A stretch of DNA of 64,000 bases from Trifolium pratense. Taxonomy: Eukaryota > Streptophyta > Magnoliopsida > Fabales > Fabaceae. Position 1 is the stretch's first letter, and every line of letters begins with the position of its first letter. The notes below the pieces were generated by a model, which saw nothing but the letters and a program-made list of their open reading frames with translations, made no database searches and was not told the origin of the DNA. The stretch covers positions 16,114,933 through 16,178,932 of the forward strand of contig NC_060059.1 in NCBI RefSeq assembly GCF_020283565.1. The letters run 5' to 3'. Made by a program: the position numbers and the translations under genes. Positions 33,569-45,180 of the stretch are shown piece after piece.

Positions 33569-35684
33569 TTATTCTATTTCAATCTCTTGTGGAGCATCTT
33601 CAGTAGTTGATCCTTCTGCATTGGTTTCTTCTTCATTGATATCAGAATCTTCGACAGTCCTATTAATCCATTCCTTGAGAGGCTCCTCATTCAAATCAAG
33701 CCTTAAAAGGCCTGCAAACACCCCACCCCAGAATGCCACTGGTTCCTGCAGATTAGAAATACCGGAAGTTGGTAAAAACAAAAACAAATTTTCAATGCCA
33801 ACCAATGAAAATTCATGTGGGCTGAGAAGAATGCTTTCCAGCCTATAGAATTGTGACAATATTGAATATAGCTACATCATAGAAATCAAGGGTAGTAAGT
33901 GAGCTTAACATCCAGATAGCAGCTTGTAGACATATAAAAAGACAGAACTACATTTTAAGATTACATGTATTGATAAAAAGATAAAAAAATATTATAACCT
34001 ATCTATTGACACATGTGACCTCCCAAGTGGAAAGGAAGCATTTAGGTTGATGATAAAATTGACAAATAGAGAAGTTCATGGTGGACTGGTGAGTTTTTTA
34101 GGCTAATTCTTGTCATGCTTTATGACAGTGGAAGAATAAAGGTAGTGTGTGTCTCTTCCAAGTCCTAAATTACGGTCTCTGATTAGACGTCAGCCGCCAC
34201 CTTTGGGTTGGATTGACCTTAATAAGGAGCTTCTAAGGGTGGCTTGAGTAGTGTTTGTGGTAGTTTGTTGTGATCAAACAGAATATTCGGGTATTAGATT
34301 GGGTTTATTTTATGTTGCTTCCTATTTAAACCTTTTTATTTCTTCATTATTTGTAACGTAATGGGGAGTTTTGAGCAGTTGTAGTGCCAACACTGTAGAG
34401 CTTTGGGGTGTTTTGGAGGGGTTGTAGTTAGCCCGGTTTTATGAATTTCGAGCTATTGAGCTCAGTGTTGACTCTCGGCTCAAGTAGTTGTTAAGAGTGC
34501 CTGTGGAGTTTGGTGCAGTGGATTAGAAGATTGCTTGAAAAGGATTGAGGTGAAAGGTTATCGCAAAACCAACTCATGAGCTGATGATGTCTTAAGTAAT
34601 ATGGACTGTGTAAATGGTTCTACTTTGATTTATCATGAGCATTTCCCTGCAAGTAGTACTCTCTTGAAAGAAATAGAATTTCATTTTCAATTATGCACAC
34701 AAACAAACATGACTTTTTGAATCACATTTTTGACAAAACGAAACAGACATATGATACTATAAGATGGAGAAATATGACCAAAGAATTTCATCCAATATGA
34801 AGATATTATAATTAAATTCAATCACGACATGCAGCAGACTAGCAGTAGTATGGAGAAATTCATTTTAACTGATAATTTAACAATGTAATGTTTAAGTAAT
34901 TAGGTCAAAACTTGTTTTAAACTTTTTCCTCTATGTATCTTCCACCAACAGTTTTATATGCTGAAAACTCATTTGTTCAAAAATCAACAGTAGCCATATT
35001 GACAAATTTTCAAAAGAAAAACCATATTGATATTGACAAAAATAAGTTAAATCTGACCTCTACAGTTGCCAACAAAGGCCACATACGGGGAAAATCTGCA
35101 CACACAAGGTTAACCCACACACTCAAAGATCTTAGATAGAACACACAACATCACACCACAAAGAACTACACAAGTCGCCATACGTCCGCAAAACCACCTC
35201 AACAATTTTTTTTACACTAGCAACCTAACCCAAACTGTGTATCACTGTACAAACTCAAGTACCCTCCTCACTCGAGAGTTACTACAAGAAATGATAACAC
35301 TCGAATCTTAAATATCATATGAGATTACTAACACCCTCCTCTCTCTAGGACATGGTTGAGAATTAATTAACTCTCAACATGATCATGCAAGACTGGGAAT
35401 GCATCAAGTCTTCACAAGTTCTTCTATTTATAGAAGAGGGCATGACTTCCATTCATGTATACAATTAGTGGACATTAGTTGCATCATATCTCTTGATGAT
35501 TGTGGGATTCTCCAAGGATCTGTTTTGAGCTTAGAATAAACTCATGATTAAAAAAGACTTGTTTGGTAATTGACATTTTCTCACGAGCTTATAGCTTATT
35601 TTGATAAGGTAATTCAATTAGCTTTTAACTTATCATTTTTTCTCTCAATTTTACCCTTGTCATCATGCTTCAAAAAGTTAAATA

Positions 35685-35747
<63 letters not shown>

Positions 35748-36309
35748 ATGTCATTTCATACTTATAAGTCGGTTCAACTAGTAATTTTACCAAATGATAC
35801 AAATTCAACGAGCTAACATCTCTGCTATTTTTCGTCAAATAAGCCCAAATGTCAAAGAATAATCATTCACCTCTTAAATATATGTATTTATTTGGAAATT
35901 TCAATTGATTTCTCAGCACCATTCTAATTTTTGAAGATATGAGAAATTATGATTGAGAAAAAAAGTATCCGAAAAATGAAAAAGAAAAATCTAGAAGAAG
36001 ATTAATACCTTGAGAGCTTCTTTGACGATAGGGTCTTGTGCAGGATTAAAGAAAAAAGCTGTAATTCGACTCCGATTACGAACTCGAAGGGAATTACAGT
36101 TACTATGAGAATTAAAACCGATGGTTCTGGTGATTACTCCTGATGATGATGATAAAAACCTACATTCCTGCTTCAATTTCCGGTAGAGTTAATTGAAATG
36201 AAGAGAAAGAAGAAACATATTGAATAATAAATAAAGAGGAATAGTAACGAACTTGAGTGCATGGGAGTGGAAGACGAGAAGAAGAAGAAGAAGTAAAGAG
36301 AAGAGACAT
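33569..36309 (-). CDS. UPF0426 plastid protein (At1g28150-like), 3 exons
   Basis: Exons on the minus strand: 36253-36309, 36009-36167, 33569-33745. All junctions are phase 0 with GT-AG ends, giving 130 residues. The first 55 or so residues are rich in Ser and Arg and acid-poor ([17 protein letters not shown]), as in a chloroplast transit peptide. The conserved core reads [17 protein letters not shown] then [20 protein letters not shown], and the C-terminus is acidic (APQEIEIE). This agrees in length and sequence with the recalled Arabidopsis UPF0426 protein. The biochemical function is unknown. Intron 2 is 2.26 kb and carries an AT microsatellite. Confidence 0.87.
35691..35744. repeat. (AT)n microsatellite
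   Basis: About 27 uninterrupted AT units in intron 2 of the UPF0426 gene; likely length-polymorphic. Confidence 0.95.
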
Positions 36310-36470
36310 AGCTCTGCTCTGCCTTTGTTATTCCAACTTGCAACTACCACAAGATGATTCCGATTCTTGGGTGAGGTGCTGTTTTTTCCAACGATTATTT
36401 ATTACCAAAACTTTTTATTTATAGACAAATAATTTTTTTTTTTTTATTAATTAGGTACCGTTTGACATAG

Positions 36471-36474
<4 letters not shown>

Positions 36475-36523
<49 letters not shown>
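36475..36523. repeat. (AT)n tract
   Basis: About 24 AT units immediately left of an inverted-repeat element. Confidence 0.93.
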
Positions 36524-36526
<3 letters not shown>

Positions 36527-36921
36527 TCAGAATCCGTTGACACCAACTAGTTTGACACCAAATGTTACACCTCTCAATAACGTTTTAACCGATATAAATT
36601 TTATAAAATCCACCGTTGGATTGAAAGTTTACATCATATAGATCATTTGTGTAAAATTTCAGACAAATCCAAAATCATTTGATATGCTATTGAGACACAT
36701 AAAGATTAACGGCATTTAAAAAAATACAAAAACCGTTAATTTTGATGTATCTCAATAACATATCAAATGATTTTTGATTTATTTGAAATTTTACACAAAT
36801 GATCTATATGATGTAAACTTTCAATCCAACGGTGGATTTTATAAAATTTATATCGGTTAAAACGTTATTGAGAGGTGTAACATTTGGTGTCAAACTAGTT
36901 GGTGTCAACGGATCCTGACTC
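36524..36921. mobile_element. Full-length palindromic MITE
   Basis: 398 bp with arms that pair almost end to end: GAGTCAGAATCCGTTGACACC at the left, its near complement ending GGATCCTGACTC at the right, and a loop near 36715-36735. Flanked by TA repeats. No coding capacity. It shares its terminal 20 bp with the next element. Confidence 0.85.
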
Positions 36922-36963
36922 ATATATATATATATATGAGTCAGGATCCGTATATATATATAT

Positions 36964-37754
36964 GAGTCAGGATCCGTTGACACCAGGTGTCAAATATTAG
37001 TTTGACACCAAATCTCAACCGTTTAAATCAATTGATCATACGGCTGAAAAATATATCATTTAAAATATTTTAACAAAATAATACAGTTTACAAAAATATC
37101 ACGTGACTTGTTTGTAGCTTCTTTTCTTTCTCTCTGGGTTTTTCCGCCGCCGTGTCAACAAGTGGATCGGCAAAAGGAGAAAATAACAATGATTGAGCAA
37201 AATAGAATTGGCCCATGTTCTTTTCTTGTAGTTGTTTAATTGTACAAAATTCTTTTATATTCAAATAATCAATTAGTTTTTCTTAAAATCTAGAGAAATT
37301 TAATCCCAAGAACAAAGAAAATTCTGAAAAATTGGAGACGGAAATTACTCATGTATAAGAATGAGCAGTAAGCTTCAATGGCGGATGGGCGAAGAAGGAT
37401 GCACCCTTTGCGGTGGTTACGCGATGAAGACAGTAATGAAGAACTCTCAATTAAAACGATGTATATATGACGGTTGAATGGTGATGCAGCTTGTTTCCGG
37501 TTACAAACCGTGGATCCATAACGGTTGGTTGCAAGTTGTTGGCGGTGGTGAAGGTTCACTCTACCACCATATTTTATTTTGACGGTGGGTCAAAAAAGAA
37601 GAAAATTAGCGTAATTTCAAAGTTGAGAATTGGGAGAGAATGTCACGTGATGTTGTTAAGTGAATAAATCTAAGCCATACGATGAATTGATTTGAACGGT
37701 TGAGATTTGGTGTCAAATTTTAGTTTGACAGCCGGTGTCAACGGATCCCGACTC
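36964..37754. mobile_element. TIR element of the same family, about 791 bp
   Basis: Terminal inverted repeats of roughly 85 bp begin GAGTCAGGATCCGTTGACACC and end in the near complement GGTGTCAACGGATCCCGACTC. TA repeats flank both sides, and an orphan 13-bp end (GAGTCAGGATCCG, 36938-36950) lies just left. The interior is unrelated to the palindromic MITE and has no recognised protein, so it may be the longer relative from which the MITE derives. Confidence 0.75.
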
Positions 37755-37776
37755 TATATATATATACATATATATA

Positions 37777-39394
37777 GGGGTTTTCTAACTTAGATCCTAG
37801 TTAGGTCTAAGTTAGCAAGGTGCACTTTTCAATTGGACCAAAATACCCATTCTTTTTAACTAATTAACCAAAATACCCATTAATAGACGCGGATCTAGTG
37901 TCGCGCGCGTACCGAAGGACCATGGTTACAGACCGTTGATTCCCATCAGACAGCCAAGATCTGATCTCATCAAGACTGTCTGATCAATCCGACAGCCCAG
38001 ATCATCCTGATCCATCAGATTCCAGCGCGTGCGCCACACTGGATTACACCCTGGAGAGAGAAAAATTTGCTTTTTAAAAGTAGGACACATGTCACACAAT
38101 GGTTGGCTGGACGTGATTTTTGTTCATTTAATACTTTGAACTCAATTATTTCGTTGTAAATTAATTTTTTATTTTTTTTATTTTTATACCAAAATTCATA
38201 ATTTTTTTTTGTCTACAAATAGAGACTTGGTTCGTTTGATTTGGACACCGAAAAAAAATGCAATTTTTCACTACCTTAATCTCATTTTTTGTCTACTAAA
38301 TAAGTTACTTGTGTGTTGTAATTTAACACGCACCACTCAACCAACTCACTGAAACCATTATACCAGGAAAATAGTAGATAATATTCTGGAACTTTTGGTA
38401 TATTTTATGAAATTTTTGGAGACCTGAAACTATTTTTAGTTAATTAAATGAGATAAAACGGTAATTAAAAACTAATGTTTGCTTCTGAAACCATTTTACT
38501 GGTAGAATGGTTGCACATAGTTGTATTCTGAAACCATTTTACTGGTAGAATGGTTTCAATGAGTAATTTATTAATTGTGTTTGCTTCTGAAACCATTTAT
38601 CTGGTACAATGGTTTCAGAGAGTTGTAATCTGAAACCATTTTGCTGGTAGAATGGTTTCAGTAAGTTGATTATTAGTTATTTGCTTCTGAAACCATTTAT
38701 CTGGTACAATGGTTTCAGAGAGTTGTAATCTGAAACCATTTTCCTGGTAGAATGGTTTCAGTGAGTAATTTATTAATTGTGTTTGCTTCTGAAACCATTT
38801 ATCTGGTACAATGGTTTCAGAGAGTTGTAATCTGAAACCATTTTCCTGGTAGAATGGTTTCAGTGAGTTGATGCAAGGTAGTGAAAAATGAGATTAAGGT
38901 AGTGAAAAATTGGGTTTTTTTTTTTCTGTGTCCAAATCAAACGAACCAAGTCTCTATTTGTAGAGAAAAAAAAATTATGAATTTTGGTATAAAAATAAAA
39001 AATAAAAAATTAATTTACAACGAAATAATTGAGTTCAAAGTATTAAATGGAAAAAAATCACGCCCAGCGAATCAGACAGCGACACGTGTCCTGCTTTTAA
39101 AAAGTAGATTCTTCTCTCTCCAGGGTGTAATCCAGTGTGGTGCACGCGCTGGAATCTGATGGATTCGGATGATCTGGGCTGTGTGATTGATCAGACAGTC
39201 TTGATGAGATCAGATCTTGGCTGTCTGATGGAAATCAACGGCCTGTAACCATGGTCCTGCGGTACGCGCGCGACACTGGATCCGCGTCCATTGATGGTAA
39301 TTTGGTTAATTAATTAAAAAGAATGGGTATTTTGGTCCAACTGAAAAGGTGCACTTTGCTAATTTAGACCCAACTGGGTCTAAGTTAGCAGCCC

Positions 39395-39396
<2 letters not shown>
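37777..39396. mobile_element. Long-TIR element carrying a hairpin array
   Basis: 1620 bp. About 500 bp at each end are inverted repeats of one another: the left end GGGGTTTTCTAACTTAG pairs with the right end CTAAGTTAGCAGCCCCC. Both arms share a GC-rich block with GCGCGCGTACC-like sequence and GATCTGATCTCATCAAGACTG. The centre is the hairpin array at 38485-38863. No transposase is seen. It is flanked by TA repeats. Foldback or Mutator-like origin is possible. Confidence 0.8.
38485..38863. repeat. Array of eight palindromic hairpin units
   Basis: Eight units of the form CTGAAACCATTT..CTGGTA.AATGGTTTCAG start at 38485, 38528, 38587, 38630, 38687, 38730, 38789 and 38832. Spacing alternates 43 and 57-59 bp, so the true repeat is a dimer of about 101 bp. 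Two subtypes alternate: CATTTATCTGGTACAATG and CATTTTCCTGGTAGAATG. Each unit can fold into an 11-bp stem. The first two units have weakened right arms. Degenerate relatives lie near 38350-38430. Confidence 0.88.

Positions 39397-39474
<78 letters not shown>
39397..39474. repeat. (AT)n microsatellite
   Basis: About 39 AT units between the long-TIR element and the transposase pseudogene region. Confidence 0.95.
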
Positions 39475-39478
<4 letters not shown>

Positions 39479-39486
39479 GTCATATT

Positions 39487-39655
39487 TTGATGTGAATTGA
39501 TGAATAATCTCACATGAATGAATAATATGTAATAGTGAAAGACAAACCACATGAATAACAAAGTAGGTTGAACAGTGTGATGGTGAGAATTGATGAATAA
39601 TCTAACGTGAATGAATAATTCTATGTAATAGTGGAAGACAACCCACATTATTATG
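39487..39655. repeat. Two-copy tandem repeat, about 95 bp
   Basis: GAATTGATGAATAATCTCACATGAATG at about 39493 recurs at about 39588 with a few changes, each followed by GTAATAGTGAAAGACAA-type sequence. It lies upstream of the transposase reading frame and may be subterminal repeat of that transposon. Confidence 0.6.
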
Positions 39656-39796
39656 AAAAATAACGCATGACATTCAATGCTCACTCTAGTATAAATATAT
39701 TATCATCACAACTACAACTCACTTGTGTATTATAACAAAGCATCTCTCTGATCATTTCTATCAATTTAGCATTTAGCAATATCTCTAAAACTCTCG

Positions 39797-40680
39797 ATGG
39801 ATCAATCTCAATTTGTCTTTGATATAGAATCCTACAAAAGACAATCTCATATGGAGGACGAGTTAATTGTAAACCCTCTTAGGGAACGTCGCAAGAAAAT
39901 ATTTGAGGAAATGCAAGATTCTAACGGTGAGCGTACTAAGAGAAGATATTTTCTTAGAGATCATGCAGTAGCAAACCAAATGTTAATAAACGACCATTTC
40001 TCGAATCAACCTACGTACGATGAGGCAATGTTTCGACGTAGATTTCGAATGCAGAAGCGCCTTTTTTACGCATTGTTGGGTACCTTTTCAAACGATGATG
40101 TCTATTTCACACAAAGATTTGATGCCGCAAAAAAAGAAGGCATATCTTCATTAACAAAGTGTACCACAATCATGCGTATGTTAGCGTATGGTTTGTCAGC
40201 TGATGCGATTGATGAATATATCAAAATAGGAGGAACAACTGCACTTGATTGTTTATGTAAATTACGTACAAGGATCATACAATTGTATGAGCCAATTTAT
40301 TTGAGAGCACCAAATACTGATACCTACAAAGGGTACTCCAAGTTAGTGAGATGCGGGGCTTCCCTGGAATGATCGGGAGTATATTGATTGCATGCATTGG
40401 AAATGGAAAAATTGTCCTACAGCCTGGAAAGGACAATTTACTAGAGGAGATAAGTGAACCACGACAGTTATTCTTGAAGCTATTGCGTCTCATGATTTAT
40501 GGATTTGACATGCATTTTTTGGATGTCCAGGTACATTGAATGATATTAACGTACTCATCGCTCTCCAATTTTTAACGATGTTGAAAAAGGGAATGCTCCC
40601 AGAGTTAATTAATTTCTTTGTAAATGGACGCCCATACAATATGACACTTGTTAATGATATTTACCCTTCATTATTTCAAA
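39797..40680 (+). pseudogene. PIF/Harbinger transposase (nuclease HARBI1/ALP1-like), broken
   Basis: An open frame of 191 residues (39797-40372) has the family helix-turn-helix region (EAMFRRRFRMQKRLFYALLG, YFTQRFDAAKKEGIS, AYGLSADAIDEYIKIGGTTALD). It then loses frame: RGFPGMIGSI is read in another frame, and a 2-nt gain breaks the joint to DCMHWKWKNCPTAWKGQF, which carries the first catalytic Asp. In-frame TGA codons follow at about 40427 and 40507. Remnants up to about 40680 still match (FVNGRPYNM). The second and third catalytic acids are not found. A TATA-like ATAAATATATT lies near 39691. Confidence 0.85.
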
Positions 40681-40796
40681 ATATATAAATAATAATAATT
40701 ATTATATAAAATTAAATAATATAAATAAAGAATAAAGAACGTGAGGTATATAAAAGTGAGTTGAAAGAGAGAGTATTTGGTTTAAACTATGGAAAG

Positions 40797-41846
40797 GAAA
40801 ATTCTATGGTGCAGCCCCTTATTTGAACTGTTTTGGTGCAGTCTTAATCTGACCAATGAGGATGAAGTATTGACTAACTTTAAATTATATGGTACAAATC
40901 ACTTATATGGTACCTACCATGTATCTTTATATCAAATAATATTTCAACTAAGTTCCTATCATATTAAAAGTTATAAAACTACCCCAATATTTAAATTGTT
41001 TTTTAATTTAATTGCGATTGTAAAAAAAAAAAAAAGTTAGTTTCTTCTTTTGAAGTTTCATGGTTTTCTACGATATTAAAAAAAGGAAAAGAAACTGAGA
41101 CTTCTCTGTTCACCATCACCTGTTTTCATCTCTAAGTCTCAAAATCGCTGAAATTGAAATTTCTCTGTTCATCACTTGCGCTCATCATCACTAAAATTGA
41201 AACTTCTATGTTCATCATTTGCGTTCATCATTGTTTTCGCGAACGGAACTCCATTCGACGACGAGATTGGAAAAGAAGTTTGTGTGTAGTCTATCGAAAA
41301 GATAATTGCTAAGGTAAATACGAAACTGAAATGTTTGTTATATTTATGTGTAATTATTATTTATTAAGAATCAAATTGATTTCAATTTGGGAATTAGGGT
41401 TTATGCTTTAATTTGTTTTCTGTATATAATTTGTTGTCTTTGGGATTTTAATGGAAGAAAAGATTCTCTGAAACCGGAAAAAGAAGACACTTCGTGAGAT
41501 TATAAATCAGAGGTTGCAGCTTATATGGCAGCGTCAACCGTGACATATATGGCAGCTTATCACATATATTATTTAGGGATTTACGCATGATTTTTTTTTA
41601 AATTGAAATATTGATTGTTTTTTTAGGGATGATTTTTTTTAATTGAAATAAAATTTGTTTTTTGCTTGTAATTTGTAAATGAATATTTACTTGATGGGGG
41701 ACTCATATGCAATAAATAAAAATTTGTTAAAAAAAAAGGACTCACCATAGACTTGCGTTGATGTGAGAATTAAAATGAATTCTATTGGTTAAAAGAAAGG
41801 ACTGCACCAAAACAGTCCAAAAAGGGAATGTACCATAGAATCTCCC
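40797..41846. mobile_element. TIR element, relative of the one at 60820
   Basis: Ends GAAAATTCTATGGTGCAGCC...GACTGTTTTGGTGCAGTC and GACTGCACCAAAACAGTCC...CCATAGAATCTCCC are inverted repeats of about 48 bp. The same termini, and interior blocks such as TTCGCGAACGGAACTCCATT, recur in reverse at 60820-63850. The interior has a 5'-UTR-like stretch ending AAG|GTAAAT near 41312. No transposase is seen; a non-autonomous Mutator-like element is likely. Its 1050 bp have no coding capacity. Confidence 0.65.
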
Positions 41847-42129
41847 AAGAAACTAAACCATTGTAGGAGTAAAAGTTAAATAATAGTTTAATTGTTATGT
41901 AGAAGAAAGAAAAAATGATGTGGAATATTGAGAAGTGAAAAAATTGGAGTTTAATACTTCAACCATTGTTGATAGTCTAATAGTATTTAATTTCAACATG
42001 AAATCTGAAGTTCAAACCCAAGTGAAAATATGTAGCATAACAATATCGACATTGTCGTTCGAATTGAGACTTATCGACACATGCGCCAATGTTCTATTTT
42101 CTAATAGAAACAATAGAATTACATAGAGT

Positions 42130-42560
42130 ACCATATAAGTGGGAAATATTGTATAGCAAATGAGAGGTTGAAAGTCCTACATATTGCTTGAAAAAATGAA
42201 GGTTGAACAATATATAAATGAGATGACACATAAACTCAATGTCTTATTGTTTTGAATTTGAATAAAATGTAGTGATCAACTCACTTGCGTGATTGTTTTT
42301 GGCTAATGTGGATGATCTTCAGACTCCTCTTACAACCCAACAGTGCTATCAAAACTTGGTTCGATAGATTTCTTGTGTCGAAAGTCTTTCAAATAATGAT
42401 AGTCAGATGGTGTCCCGTTGTTGTGGTGTCTGTCAATATGTGGATGAAAAAACTTCAATTTGAGCAAAAATATAATGAATTGAATGAGTAACAAAAAGGA
42501 GAGATTGTTAGGTAACAAATACGAGATTAACAGTTACACGTTCCTTAAAAGAGTAAAAAT
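42130..42560 (+). mobile_element. Deleted copia-like LTR remnant
   Basis: The piece AGTCCTACATATTGCTTGAA...GACTCCTCTTACAACCCAACAGTGCTATC resembles the 3' part of a legume copia LTR followed by a decayed primer-binding site near 42342. Only about 160 bp later comes GGAGAGATTGTTAGG, like a polypurine tract plus the start of a 3' LTR. Borders were not proven. Confidence 0.4.
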
Positions 42561-43059
42561 TAAACTAAAATATAGTGTTACTTATATGATTGCTATTAAA
42601 CTGAGTCTTGCTAGCATATCCCTTTAGGGCACATGTTAAAGAGTTTAAAATGAAAATTTTGTATTGAGAAAATTAAGATTTTAACTTTATAAAAATTGAA
42701 TGCACAACTTTTAAAATTAATTTTCTACATTAAGTATCTTAAACTGTGCCCTTATGATATATATTAGTTTTTCCATTAAACTAATGTGAATAATCCTTCA
42801 AACTTCTCTCATGATATATATGTAATACTTAAAGAGGGAAATGCAGTAACACTTGGACTTTACTTTCATCTTCTTTTCACAACATTTAAAATAACAAATT
42901 TCCATAAAATAAAATAAAAGTAACAAACCAAACTTTCCACAACAAGACACGTAACTTAGAGCTAGATATATCTGTTTGATGATATGTAGAACTAAAAATG
43001 GATATGCATTGGAAATAAAAAAACTAAAATTGAAGTGAGTAGTCATCATCATATACACA

Positions 43060-43180
43060 ACGTGGCTACTATGCAACATTTCACAAACCAGGTGTCCCAC
43101 TTCCACATATAGCTTTGATCAATTCAACCTCTATTTGGCTCATATAAGCATTCACACACTTCACACATTTCATCCATGCA
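43060..43180 (+). promoter_or_regulatory. ABRE and RY-type motifs upstream of TIP3
   Basis: ACGTGGC (ABRE core) is at 43060-43066 and CATGCA (RY core) at 43175-43180, 247 and 132 bp before the start codon. Both are typical of seed-maturation genes, and TIP3 genes are known ABI3 targets. With motifs this short, chance occurrence is possible. Confidence 0.45.
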
Positions 43181-43306
43181 AATTATTCCAATTCTACCCT
43201 CTCTAAAATTTAAGAAACTTTTCACTATTTACCTTCATTTAAATAATTGTGTAGCTGAATATACTAAAGGGGTCTTTGAAAAAAAGAGAAGAACAATTTA
43301 GTTGCA

Positions 43307-44704
43307 ATGTCAACAAGAAGATATGCTTTTGGAAGGTTGGATGAAGCAAACCATCCAGATTCCATAAGAGCAACAATAGCTGAATTCATCTCCACTTGCC
43401 TCTTTGTCTTTGCTGGAGAAGGCTCTGCCCTTGCTCTAAGTCCGTACCATATACTCCCTCTTGTTCTTTTTTTTTTTTAATAAGAAATAACTAATTTTTT
43501 ATCTGGTCTATAATATCGATCGGATACATATATTAATAATTTAATGAACCTAAAAAGTCAATTGTGCTCATAAGTTTTGTGAGACTTTGATAGAACTTAA
43601 ACACATATTAAGCAATAAGCTGTAAATAAGTTGTTTATCCAAACAGGTTTCACTAGGGTATGCAGAAATGGACATATTACTATCATTAATTACTAATTAA
43701 TTTGTGTGATTTCAGGGAAGATATACAAGGATGCAGGGGCATCAGCGGGTGAGCTAGTGGTACTTGCACTAGCTCATGCATTTTCACTATTTGCTGCTAT
43801 ATCTGCTAGCATGCATGTATCTGGTGGCCATGTTAACCCTGCAGTTACTTTTGGTGCTCTTCTTGGTGGTAGAATCACTGCCCTTAGAGCTGTCTACTAT
43901 TGGGTTGCTCAACTTCTTGGTTCTGTAGTTGCTTCCCTTTTATTGAGGCTTGTCACTAATAACATGGTATTACACACTACTCAATTCCACACTTTCCTTA
44001 TTGAAAATAAGTAAATTCTAATATGCATAATTATCTTCACAATAGCTATGACACACAGACACCGTGTGTCCGGTTACTAGGAATAATTTGAAAAAATAAC
44101 ACAATTCTGAGTGTCGGACACCGACATGTGTTCTCCTCAGAGGCACCTATGACATGCCTAGTTGACAATATTATAAATTTTGGAAACTAAATTGTTTTAA
44201 AGGTGTTTCACTATTGTCTTATCACTAAGGTAACACATCATATTGTATTGTGATTTTTCAAACCATAATGTGTAATGCCTATTGTATTCTGATTTTTTAT
44301 TACAGAGACCACAGGGCTTCAATGTGGCAATAGGAGTAGATGTAGGGCACGGCCTTATACTTGAGATAGTCATGACATTTGGTTTAATGTATGTTGTATA
44401 TGCCACTGCCATTGATCCCAAAAGGGGTTCTATAGGCACAATTGCTCCCTTAGCAATTGCATTTGTTGTTGGTGCAAACGTCTTAGCTGGTGGGCCTTTT
44501 GATGGAGCATGCATGAATCCTGCTCGGGCTTTTGGGCCAGCTTTAGTGGGCTGGAGATGGCATTATCATTGGATCTTTTGGGTTGGCCCATTACTTGGAG
44601 CTGCAATTGCAGCACTTTTATATGAATATATTATTGTTCCAACTGATCCTCCTCATACGCATACTCATCCTCATCATCAACCTTTGGCTCCTGAAGATTA
44701 TTAG
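43307..44704 (+). CDS. TIP3: Tonoplast intrinsic protein, TIP3 (alpha-TIP) type, 3 exons
   Basis: Exons 43307-43439, 43716-43966 and 44306-44704 give 260 residues, the usual TIP length. MIP fold with two NPA boxes: HVNPAVTFG in loop B and [11 protein letters not shown] in loop E. The selectivity-filter His lies in LALAHAF and the Arg follows the second NPA. The N-terminus ([20 protein letters not shown]) and C-terminus (HQPLAPEDY, with a His-rich HTHTHPHH run) are of the TIP3 subgroup, which sits in protein-storage-vacuole membranes of seeds and passes water and small solutes. The exon 1 donor reads A|GTCCGT, unusual at +3 to +4, but it is the only one found that keeps frame with the exon 2 start (RKIYKDAG). 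Intron 2 has two GACACCG-containing short repeats. Confidence 0.92.
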
Positions 44705-45180
44705 TTAGTTTAATGAATTAATGTCTATTATGTAATGTATGTATGTAAGATTACTGTTTTTCTTCTCATTTTGCTATGTTGCTTCCAACTTCCAATTAAG
44801 CTTATGTAGTATGTAAAGGTTGTTTGTCCATGGTACTTTTGAATAAAGTGAGTCTACTCACAAAAAAGTTAATATAAACAATATGTTCAAAAACATTTTA
44901 ATCACAATAATTTTTTTTTTACCACCACAATTCGGTTCACCGGATCTCCCCTTCTTATTGCAATTCGGTTCACCGGATCTCATATACAATTGAAGTCAGT
45001 GTGCAAGACAAAGTCTAGTTTTTACTTTGAGTTCCTATATCGAACTTACTAATTATTGATTAATCACAATAATATTTAATCATATAATAATTTAATCACA
45101 TTTCATTCATATTTAAAAACATTTTAACATATACTTATCTATTAAATTATATTTTTCTTTTGAATTATTATCATATCCAT
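44705..45180. other. TIP3 3' flank with a short tandem repeat
   Basis: AT-rich. CAATTCGGTTCACCGGATCTC occurs twice, at about 44929 and 44959. No gene is recognised. Confidence 0.45.

Noticed and set aside
38485..38863. CRISPR-like array
   Set aside because: The repeats are palindromic dimers with repeated and not unique spacers, in a plant nuclear transposon.
42285..42491. 68-residue plus-strand frame
   Set aside because: It lies in the deleted copia remnant and resembles no protein domain.
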